In this document: positions 1 through 9,672 of the stretch, in pieces
Layout: each line of letters begins with the position of its first letter
Position numbering within the stretch: the first letter of the stretch is position 1
Assembly: GCF_000203815.1 (NCBI RefSeq)
Contig: NW_004457729.1
Location: 1,612,674-1,676,673 of the forward strand
DNA length: 64,000 bases
From: Cavenderia fasciculata
Taxonomy: Eukaryota; Evosea; Eumycetozoa; Acytosteliales; Cavenderiaceae
Direction of reading: 5' to 3'
Notes under the pieces: model-generated
What the model was told of the DNA's origin: nothing
The model's database searches: none
Seen by the model: the letters and a program-made list of their open reading frames with translations, nothing else
Translations under genes and position numbers: made by a program

Positions 1-590
1 ATGTAGGTTTCTTGATGGAATTTAAATCAAACCAACTACCTTGAATCTTTCGAAGTGTAAACCAATGTTCTGATAGATTACAAATAAATCCATCCTCTTT
101 TCTTTAAATTTAGAAATATACAAGTAAGTATAAGTATCTTTTTTTGATCAATCATTTCTTTCTTCTTTCTCTCTTTCTTTAACATACAATGGATTAGCAA
201 CAACATCCTTATTTTCAGAATTATTTATAGAAGTACAAGATAAACCAAATTGAGTGAGAGCTCTCTCCAACACTTGAATTGAATAGAAACCATCGTCTGC
301 TACATTACTACTGCCTTCAGCAGCAAATTTAATAAACTCTGCAGAGTCGACACCGGCTTGCATCATCACATCTCTCTCTTCTTCATCCAATTGATGTGCT
401 AAATTTGCCAATTCAACAGCTGTGAAATAACTACCTTGTAACAATGCATTAAGGCAATGCTGTGCACACAATGAGCCAACTAGTAGTAGTAGTGAAATAT
501 CAATCAATTAATATTTAAAGTTCTTTAGAATCTAGTTACTTTGGTTGATTCACTTAACATACCTTGTTTTTCAAAATAAACAACTACCAT
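1..590 (-). CDS. atxn3: Ataxin-3 (Josephin-domain deubiquitinase), 3' end beyond window
   Basis: Cysteine protease of the Josephin/MJD family, which trims ubiquitin chains on proteasome-bound or ERAD substrates. I assemble complement(join(<1..101,188..479,563..590)); both introns have GT-AG ends and keep frame. Exon 1 reads MVVVYFEKQ, and the joined start then gives VGSLCAQHCLNALLQG, which carries the catalytic Cys in the QHCLN motif. Exon 2 continues with ELANLAHQLDEEER and the GFYSIQVLERAL helix. Exon 3 gives FICNLSEHWFTLRKI (catalytic His) and SWFDLNSI (catalytic Asn). The full Cys/His/Asn triad is therefore present and the enzyme should be active. The C-terminal ubiquitin-interacting motifs and any polyglutamine lie beyond base 1 and cannot be judged. 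The start at 588-590 gives the usual short N-terminus before the catalytic Cys. Confidence 0.9.
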
Positions 591-1364
591 TATTATCTTT
601 CTTTATCTCTTTCTTTATTATTATGTATGTATGTATGTTTGTATATTTGTATATTATGCAATATGAAGTAATACGAAATGAATCACGGATGTTCAAGTCG
701 CAAAAAAGTTGTAAATTATTTAATTTAATAATCATAGTGTTTTTCATTGAATCTATTTATCAATCATCCAACCTAGGTGTACACCTATATTTAATAAAAT
801 ATTTAATAAAAATAAAAATAAAAAGAATAAATGTTCTAAAGAAGAATGTTGTTGGTGAGTAAACTAAATTTATATTTATTTATTTAGTTATTTAGTATTT
901 GTTCCCAGGGAAGTATGCAAAATTAATAAAACTACAAAAAGCCAATTTATAAATTTTGGGAGGGAATGACATTGTGAATCAGTTATTGAAAAACTCATTC
1001 CAACTACTTAGGAAAAATTAGATCTTTGTACAAATATTATTATTATATATATATTTATTATTATTCTTTTAATAGTTAGTGTGCATTTACTTGTAAAATA
1101 TAGATAGATAGATACAGAACAGAGAGTGTTGCAACGTCATCATAGATAGATAGATAGAGAGCGATTAGTTAATTGATTAATTTAGACTCTAAATATATAC
1201 TCCCTCCTTTAAATGATTACATTTATACGACCACAAAAACAACAACAAGAACTATTTACACATAATAATCAATCTATAATATCTTCATCTTCATCTTCAG
1301 CTACATCATCATCCTCCTCTTATATCAACTAATCAACTAACCAACCAAACTAGACATCAACATC
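591..1364. other. Intergenic, divergent promoter region
   Basis: Gap of 774 bases between the starts of the ataxin-3 gene (-) and the HsdR-like gene (+). It is AT-rich with short TAGATAGA and TTATTA microsatellites near 1100-1160 and 1030-1075, and a CATCTT/TCATCC run just before the start at 1365. A stop-free stretch at 545-862 is hydrophobic, low in complexity and overlaps the ataxin-3 first exon, so I do not call it a gene. Confidence 0.6.
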
Positions 1365-4300
1365 ATGCAACAACAACCACCACCATACCATCACCAACAT
1401 GATAAACCAAGTTCTGTAGGAAGTAGTGGTAGCAACTCTTCAAGTGGAAGGAGTTTCCTTGCTCCTACAAAGATACAAAAGAATTCTTCTTCTTCTTCCT
1501 CATCTTCATCTACTACTACTAGTAGTAATACTGGACATAATACAGTATCTACATCTTCATTTTTGTTTTCAAAACCAATCAATATTCCTGCATCGCTTCA
1601 GACTTCGTCGTTGAACAAAAAGAATCAACCTCAGTATCGTGTATCTTCATCGGCTCCCATTAATATACCCGTTCAGAACCGTGCACGAAGTGATAGTCAT
1701 GGTAGCAACACGAGTACAAATAGTAGCAGCAGCGTATCTCCAAGAAAACCATCATCGTTTCAACACACTAGCAGCAGTATGAAGATGGGTGGCAGCTACA
1801 CTTCCTCTTCGGGATCCTCCTACTCTACATCTCCCTCTGGATCGTTTTGGAAGCATTCATCGTCACCTGGTGGCAGTCACCTCGGTGCCACTAGCGGACT
1901 GAGTTTCTTTAAGCCATCCCCTCCAACCGTCCTTTTACGTCCCTCTCCACCACCCTCTTCTTTTCAACAAGGATTACGTAATTCATCCTATTCACCTAGA
2001 GGAGGGGGAGGAGGACTAATGTCAATGTCTCCATCGGGTGCACCCGTCTCTCCCAATGTGACAAATGGAGGGTTTGCAGTGCCAACAGGGCCGACACTTT
2101 CATTTACAAAGGTGCAACCAAAGAACTATAACACGCAAACCACAAGTAGTACTACTGGAGGACTGTCATCATCGTTTACTTTTCTTGCTCCAACCTCTCC
2201 CATCTCACCTCGTCTACACACTTCAACTTCATCAACAACGTCACCACCAAACAATAACAATGATATCTTGTTTACAAATGATGATGATGACGATGATATA
2301 GATATAGTTGAAGATGTTGAAGAGGGAGCGAATGGGATGACTCAAGACCAACTCGAAGATTCAATCTATGAGGATGATGTCGATGAAGGTGACTATGATA
2401 GTCCTCTTGGTGGATCACCTATCATCCCCACCAATTTGGGTAGTCACAATGATGAGACATTAGAGGATGCAGCTTTAACTACATCTACCACCTCGACCAC
2501 ATCAACTACCACTAGTATCGCAACTACCACTACATCCAAAAGACAATCAAGACAAGAAAAGGAAAAGACTAGAATGGTCCAATTCGATGGTCTCCAAGAC
2601 CCCAAAACAACCGAAGATTTGGTAATGGAAACTTGGTCAAAAGTTTCAAAAACACCAAGACATCATCAATCTGACACCTGTATAAAAATTTTACAAGATA
2701 TTTATCAACAATCATCAAATTTTAAATCAAAGAAATATAATCAAAATAATAATAATAATAATAATAGTGAATCAACAACTTTACCAACCTTACCAACATC
2801 AACTTCAACAACATCAACAACTTCGACAACTTCAACAACTTCAACAACTTCGACAACTTCAACTACCTCTTCAGAAGGTGGTGAAACAAAAGAAGAAGGA
2901 GAAGGAGGAGAAAAGGCATTGGAAATTAAAAAAGAAGTAGGAGAAGAAGAAGAAGAAAAAGAGGTTATTGAAGACCCATTCCCACAAGAATTGGTAGAAA
3001 AACCATTGAGAAATTATTTAATTCAACATGCTGCAGGATCAGGCAAAAGTTTAACCATTTCTTGCCTTACATCATGCTTGTACAGATTAATGGAAGGAGA
3101 TCGATATAAATACGATCTCATCGTTGTTTTAAATGATAGACTTCATTTAGATACTCAACTTGGTAGAATTGTTACAAAGTAGGAAGAAAAAAAAAAAAAG
3201 AAAAAGAAAAGATATATATTATTTTTTTTTTCAAATTTAACTAATATTTGATTTATTATTTTGTAGATTTTTAAAGAAAAATAATTTATATTCATATATT
3301 AAAGTAAATTCAAGTAAAATGTTGATGGATACATTGAATCAAGGTAAAAAGAGAATCATTATAACTACAATGCAAAAGTTTATACATTTGGTAGATTCTA
3401 CTGAATTTAATCGATCTAGATTTGCCAACAAGTCGATAGCATTGATATCTGATGAAGCACATCGTACTCATGGAAAGTCAATTACACGTAGTATTCATAG
3501 TCTGCTGTCTGGTGAGACTAGACAAAACTCAAACATCACCTACTTTTGTTTTACATGTACACCAACTCCAAAATGTTTGGAGATGTTTGGTGAACAAAAG
3601 GGAAACACTAAAGCACCTTTTTACTCGTATTCATTGGAACAAGCGTTAAAAGATGGATTGGTTATCAATGCAATTGACAATTATACAACAGTGGCTATTC
3701 TCACAAAGATCAATCATACTGGAAAGAGTGAGGTGGTCGACAAGAAACGTGCAAGTTATCATCTCTTGAAAAACAGTCAAAACGATCGAAAGATTCTTCA
3801 AGAAAAGGCACAGTACATTGTCAAACACTTTGTCAAGCTCAGAGATGTTATCAATACTGACGAGTTTAAGGGTAGGGCCATGTTGGTTACGAGCAGTCGT
3901 CACCAAATCATAGTCTACAAGTCAATCATTGAAAAACTTATCAGAGCATTGCCCAAAGACAAACGATTCGAAGTGGTTGCTTCATTTTCGCCATTTGTAC
4001 AAAGAAAGGTGATCAAGGCAGAATCAACCAAATCAATCAATGGCAAATATGCAGACTATTGTAAATCTCGTGACGGTATTTCAAATATCCTAAAAGATGA
4101 TACCAAACATAAAGTACAATTAATCATTGTCGCCGATAAATTACAAACTGGTTTTGATGAACCAAGTGTAAGTAAACAAAAAAAAACAAATCAAAATTAA
4201 ATTCAATAATATTAATATTAATATTTTATTTATTTATTTTATTTTTTAGTTGGCAGTAATGTATATTGATAAAGCATTAAGAGGAGCAAATGCAGTTCAA

Positions 4301-6406
4301 ACTATTGGAAGATTAAGTAGAACAGCACCTGGAAAGAAAGCTGCATATGTTGTCGATTTTGTAAATAATAGAACGGATATTTCCAACTCGTTTAGTTCGT
4401 ATTGGAGAGAGACAACACTCAAAGGTGCAAGTAAACAGACTCTTTTGGAGATGAAGTTGACCAAGGTATTGAAAAAACTCTCTGCCATTGATCCAATCAA
4501 CAGAGGAGCCTTCCAAGAGTCGATCGACTATATCGTTGACGATGATGAGCGAAGGAAAAAAGAAAAACGTAGTGGAAGTATTCTCGACGATTTATCCGCT
4601 TTTCTTCATCTCTGTGATTCTCTTCAATGGGATCATTCTCACTCTCCTCTCAACTATAAATTTGTTACTCATCTACGTGAAGGTGTAAATGTTAAAAAAG
4701 CTGAATTAAATCATAAATTGAAATCAATTAAAGGGTAACATAAACAAATAAGAAAACAACAAATCAAAATAATATATTAATACTAATTTAATTTTCTTTT
4801 TATTTTTTATAGATTATTATTAAATATTCAAAATGAATCTGAACATTTAGGAGAATCAACAGCAAAAGTTGAAATTGGAGAAACTACACCAATGAGTTCA
4901 ACTAGATTTAGGTTGACATCGAGAACCAATATGGCACACTCTAAAGAGGTTATTTCAAATTTGAATGTTGGTGAAGTGGCTCGAGTCAATGAAATGCTCG
5001 ATAATCCTGTCGTTTCCAAAGGTCCAGATAGTATGGATCTCGATGCTGACAATTTAGAGTTTGCCAAACAGATTTGGTCTGCCAATCCGGCCATTAGACT
5101 TCACAAAAGATTATTGACAGATGATAGTGACAATGTCGAACTCAATCCCAAATCGTTCAATGAAGCATCCACTATTGAACAATCAATGGCCATGGTCATT
5201 GATTTTGTAGTAAGAAATGGTCAAAACTTTGAAACTCTCATCACCAATCAATCACTCCGTGTAGTATTCCCCTTTATGGATCCAACTCATCCAAATCATA
5301 AACAATATAAAGAGAAATTGGCCGCTGCTTTAAAACAATCAAATAATAATAATACTATTCATCATACTTATCATACTCATTTTAATAACAGTCATAATAA
5401 TAATAATAATAATAATAATCATCAAAATAATAATAATAATAATAATAATAATTCTTCTTTATCATCATCATCATCTTCTGTACAGAATTCAAATCAACTT
5501 ACAATCCATCATGGATTACCAAATCTTAAAACATCTGGAACTAATTTGGATATTGTAATGTCTGAGAATAGTTCAAGTGGATCAGGTCATGCAGCATCAC
5601 TTCGTACCTCACAAATATTGCAACAGATTCCAACACAAGATCTACCAATGAATGTGACGTTGCCAGCAATCAACCCAGACTCTATTGTTGGTAGACCACA
5701 TACAGCAGGAAGAAAAGGTGATTGTTTGCTCAATGATTGTGTCGCTTCTTTTTGTCACGACCTCGAATCAAACGATGCTGGACTTAGGGTCTTTTCCATT
5801 CAGACTCTGCTTAGTATGTCGTGTGAGGGTATTCACAAGAATGATATGCACGAAGTCATTGCACCAATCAACAAGATTCTAGTCAACCGCAACGAACATC
5901 TCGGCACCAAGATGATTGCCATCGACCTTATCGGAGCCATTGCAGTCGATGAAACCACCCTTCAACAAGTACTTGAACAACAATTGGTTTTCACGTTGCT
6001 CAAATTGATTGCTGGTGGTGATGAGCCTATTCGCGCCAGAGCATGTCGTCTCTTGACAGCGCTGGTTAGTGAAGTTGCCATTGTGTCTGCATTGCTCGAG
6101 TCACCCAACACTGTCCAACCAATTGTCCAGTTGTTGGATTCCTACGATTACTCGGTCACTGACCATGCACTACGTCTACTCATCACTCTCGCCAACGAAG
6201 AGCGTACCATCAAAGCCATTCGTCCCATGATGGATGCCAATACCTGGAGTAGACTCGAGCATCACAAAATGATATCCATCCAAGATCTCACGGTCCATCT
6301 CAAAGCCCTTCTCATCGGTCCCAAACGTACCCACACCAATCAATTCCAACCTTCCCTTTCAACCAAACGTATAAGAGGTTCAAGTAGTCTAACCAAATCA
6401 AATTAA
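1365..6406 (+). CDS. HsdR-like type I restriction helicase fused to SURP and ARM-like domains
   Basis: Four exons, join(1365..3178,3267..4167,4250..4734,4813..6406), give 1,597 residues in one frame. Residues 1-540 are Ser/Thr/Asn-rich with an acidic patch. Residues about 545-1060 are an SF2 motor of the HsdR type: LIQHAAGSGKS (Walker A, 552-562), VVLNDRLHLDTQL, IIITTMQKF, DEAH (667-670), FTCTPTPKCLEMFG (near 700-712), YSLEQALKDGL, ADKLQTGFDEPS and QTIGRLSR (922-929). These track the motifs of bacterial type I restriction R subunits in order. Residues about 1185-1238 match a SURP (SWAP) domain, an RNA-processing module (VIDFVVRNGQNFE and HPNHKQYKEKL). An Asn-rich linker follows, then ARM/HEAT-like helices at about 1370-1560 and a basic tail (TKRIRG) that could be a nuclear signal. 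No PD-(D/E)XK nuclease motif is visible before the motor. Function is unknown; a nuclear nucleic-acid translocase is my inference. No modification or specificity subunit lies nearby. Confidence 0.85.
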
Positions 6407-6730
6407 TAAATCAATTATTTTTTTTACAAACAAAAAAAAAAAAGAAAGAGAATTACAAACTAGAAAGAGAGAGAAACTTGATTATTAGCATCTAGATAGA
6501 TAGTTAGTTAACTTTTCAAAGTATTTAAAAGTAATTTTTCGGAAAAAACAAACGTTTGTTTTTGGGTGGGTTGATGACTCAACTCATCAGTGATTCACAA
6601 TGAGACCTTGGTCTCTCTAACCGCATGGTTGGCTCCTCAATCATTGTTTCAATTACAATGTAATTAATTAAGAGAAAGAGATAAATATATAAAAGAGATA
6701 TAATCATAATAATAATATATATAAATTATA
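6407..6730. promoter_or_regulatory. Intergenic with a cluster of palindromes and hairpins
   Basis: 324 bases between the HsdR-like gene and the ankyrin gene. Within 6544-6660 there are a perfect 20-bp palindrome (6544-6563, centre AACGTT), a GATGA/TCATC hairpin (6573-6588), the 14-bp palindrome GAGACCTTGGTCTC (6602-6615), AACC-GCAT-GGTT (6619-6630) and a CATTG/CAATG hairpin (6642-6660). It lies 70-190 bases upstream of the next start codon, so it may be promoter DNA or a structured RNA. The arms were matched by eye and no function is shown. Confidence 0.4.
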
Positions 6731-8338
6731 ATGGTTTCAATAAGTACAACTATTACAACAACAAATCAACAACAACAACAAGAAAAAAAGAAATTAATAG
6801 TAAAAAAGAATATATATGATTCAAAGTATGGAGCATTATCTTTAATTATAAACAATGTCTATTTGTTTAGAATTATAACAAGATATATTGTCGATTTGAA
6901 CAAACAAACGATCAGTGATGCAATCGTGCGTGTTAAAGAGGTACATGTTAACCCAATGTATGGAAGACAAAAACCGATTAGTACAACCAATGTGTGTGCA
7001 AAGAAGTTTAATGAAATCAATATTTCTTGGTGTGTTTATAATAATATGTACAATGTTTTGAAATACAAGATTAAACATTTGACAATTGACCAAAACAACA
7101 ACAACAACAACACTGACTTATTGGAGAAAGAATTGGGTAAATTATCAGCATCAATGATCAAACCATTGGTTTCAAATTTGGATTTGCCATCATTGACCAT
7201 ACTGTATCGATCAAACACTGATCTCTTTGAAAGAAGTTGTTATCTTGTCGATATTGCTGCACAGAGTAATAATTTAGACACGGTTAAATTCTTTCATCAA
7301 GTTGCCAAAACATCAGACTATGAACTGGCCACTAGATCGGCACTCCACTTGGCCTGTTGCAACGGGTCACTCGAAATTGTCAAGTTCCTGCACACCCACC
7401 GATCGGAAGGCTGTAATATCTATTCGATGAACATGGCTGCCAAAGCAGGACACATTGACATTGTCATGTTTTTGCATTTCAACCGAACAGAAGGTTGCAA
7501 TCAAGAGGCAATGGATGGTGCTGCTTCATCTGGTTTTTTAAATATAGTAGAGTTTCTACACACCAATCGCGCGATTGAAGGGTGTACCACAGCTGCTATG
7601 AATGGTGCCGCTCGAAATGGGTCACTTGATGTTGTGGCCTATCTCCACCAACACCGTAATGAAGGTGCTACACACGAGGCTATTGATGGAGCTGCACGAA
7701 ACGGCCACATGGATGTTGTACTCTATTTACTCAAACATCGAGGTGAAGGATACAGTCACCAAGCATTCTCTGGTGCCTTGGAAAATAATCATCCGGCCAT
7801 ATTTAAAACCCTCCTCTACTATTCCAATTTGTACTATAAGAAATCGACGTCACAACACTTTTTTGACAATCTCTTGGTCGACTCGATTAAGCTTGGCTCG
7901 AGACAAGAGATTGCCAAGATACTCATTGAAGGCAAACATGCACGCGACCTTGTCAATATTGTCGATGAAGCAGTCACCCACAACCGCCTAGATATGCTAG
8001 CCTTTTTATTGGACCATCCACAAACATGTCAACAAATGAGTCCCAAGTGTCTCCAAATTGCCTCATCCAAGGGCTATTTACCAATCGTCCAATTATTAAT
8101 TGAAAAAAGACCTACCCAACTCTACCCACACGTCCCATTGGCATTGTCCTCGTCTATTGCCAATGGACATTCACCTGTATCATCATTTTTAGCAAGTATC
8201 TTAAACAAGATTCAAGAGACTAGTAGAAGCGGCACATCAAATTCAAATTCACATACACTTGATCCATCAATCACCGATGGTCTTGCATTGAATTTAATTA
8301 GTGATTGGGTCATACGCAACTCGGCTTCCAATGATTAA
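6731..8338 (+). CDS. Ankyrin-repeat protein, dictyostelid type
   Basis: Single-exon protein of 535 residues. The N-terminus has the stretch NVYLFRIITRYIVDLN, the hydrophobic opening common in the large dictyostelid ankyrin families. After a short Asn run come divergent ankyrin repeats from about residue 185 to 490, such as SALHLACCNGSLEIVKFLH, AAKAGHIDIVMFLH, AARNGSLDVVAYLH and AARNGHMDVVLYLLKH. The repeats use the pattern A-x-x-G-H/S-L/I-D-V/I-V-x-x-L and carry an EGC or EGA linker between units. There is no enzyme domain or signal peptide, so it is probably a cytosolic protein-binding scaffold. The ATG at 6731 is the first in frame and follows an AT-rich leader. Specific partners cannot be inferred. 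Confidence 0.85.
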   Translation: MVSISTTITTTNQQQQQEKKKLIVKKNIYDSKYGALSLIINNVYLFRIITRYIVDLNKQTISDAIVRVKEVHVNPMYGRQKPISTTNVCAKKFNEINISWCVYNNMYNVLKYKIKHLTIDQNNNNNNTDLLEKELGKLSASMIKPLVSNLDLPSLTILYRSNTDLFERSCYLVDIAAQSNNLDTVKFFHQVAKTSDYELATRSALHLACCNGSLEIVKFLHTHRSEGCNIYSMNMAAKAGHIDIVMFLHFNRTEGCNQEAMDGAASSGFLNIVEFLHTNRAIEGCTTAAMNGAARNGSLDVVAYLHQHRNEGATHEAIDGAARNGHMDVVLYLLKHRGEGYSHQAFSGALENNHPAIFKTLLYYSNLYYKKSTSQHFFDNLLVDSIKLGSRQEIAKILIEGKHARDLVNIVDEAVTHNRLDMLAFLLDHPQTCQQMSPKCLQIASSKGYLPIVQLLIEKRPTQLYPHVPLALSSSIANGHSPVSSFLASILNKIQETSRSGTSNSNSHTLDPSITDGLALNLISDWVIRNSASND

Positions 8339-9101
8339 ACACAAAAGATAACATAAATATATTTAATAAATAAATTAAAACATCAATCGGGGATCGTCAC
8401 GATCGTCCCAATCTTGGATTAATTAATTAAAAATCTGGATATTACGCCAAATTTCCGATTTTGGACAATGCACAATGCGAAAAAAGTCCGTTAGCTCATC
8501 ACCTACGACTCTCGAATCTGACTTTAAATCGTCGTATTCAAATTGAAATAAACAATGTGTGTTTTGTTTGCAAATAGATAAAAGATAGGATAGAAAACAA
8601 ATCATCAGCATACATACATACAATACAATAAAGATACTATTTTAAAAGAAAGGAGTACAGCTCACTCTATCTATATTGCAATCTATTAACTTTTAATAGC
8701 AACCAAACAGCATCTCCCATCTCTCCACCCACCCACCTCTTTTGTGAGCTACAAAGTAAGTGATATCACACACAAATAACTCTTCACAATCTCCTCACTA
8801 CAAAAAAACAAAAGAGAAGAAAACAACAACTTTAGCAACAGGTACTACTAGTAGTCGTTTTGATTAAACACACACAATCCAACATCAACCACACTGTTTT
8901 TCCAAGGAGGGAAAACAATCAACAACAAGCAGTGGTATATATATATATATATATATATGAGCAGGAGGAGGAGGAGTGATTGATATAGAAAGTTGTTTAT
9001 TGACTCTATTTATGAATCACCCACCACCCCCTATACCTATAACTTCAAAAAAGCTTTTGATTGATACACATTGTTGTTGTTGATTCTAAATACGAAACAA
9101 A

Positions 9102-9142
<41 letters not shown>

Positions 9143-9672
9143 ATCGTGATTGATTGATTGATTTTAATCATTAAATACGATACCCGTAATAAACAAATCA
9201 AGAAATAGAATTCTTAATATTAATAATAATTTATTACACACATATATATAATATATATATTTATATAAATAATAATAATAATAATAATTATAGTCCAAAC
9301 AATTAATCAACAACAATAATAATAATAATACAACACCAACAGATAGATACCAATATTCTCTTTTTGTCCAAAAATTAATTTTAAATCGCTTTTAACAGTT
9401 TGGTGCTAGCATTGTCCAAACAGAACATCAGAGCTAAATCTATATATAGAGTTTTATTAGATCACCAAACCAACTCAACTCAACTTCCCCATTCCCTATC
9501 TTTGAAAGTTTTTATTGTAATCATATAAAACATTGCAACAAACAAAGAAGAAGAAGGGAAACAACAATAAGAATAATAATAATAATAATAATAGTACTAT
9601 CAAACATAGAATAGAATAGAGAGAGAGAGAAGTTGTTTTTTTGTTATTGTGGTGGTCCAACAACAATAAAGA
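8339..9672. other. Intergenic, 1.3 kb, simple repeats
   Basis: No convincing gene. It holds a 13-bp dyad GATCGTCACGATC at 8392-8404 just after the ankyrin gene, a TA run near 8937-8957, an about 40-bp (CAT)n repeat at 9102-9141, AAT/ATA repeats near 9210-9330 and AATAAT near 9565-9590. The right half is the leader and promoter of the RhoGAP gene. Short open frames here (for example 8423-8623 on the minus strand) have no recognisable content. Confidence 0.6.
9102..9141. repeat. (CAT)n microsatellite
   Basis: About 13 uninterrupted CAT units in non-coding DNA upstream of the RhoGAP gene. Such trinucleotide arrays are common in dictyostelid genomes. Confidence 0.9.

Noticed and set aside
545-862. 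105-codon open frame (+) with hydrophobic start
   Set aside because: Overlaps the first exon of ataxin-3 on the other strand, is AT-driven and low in complexity, and shows no family similarity.
1365-6406. A full restriction-modification system around the HsdR-like gene
   Set aside because: No HsdM methyltransferase or HsdS specificity gene lies on either side, and the neighbours are ordinary eukaryotic genes.
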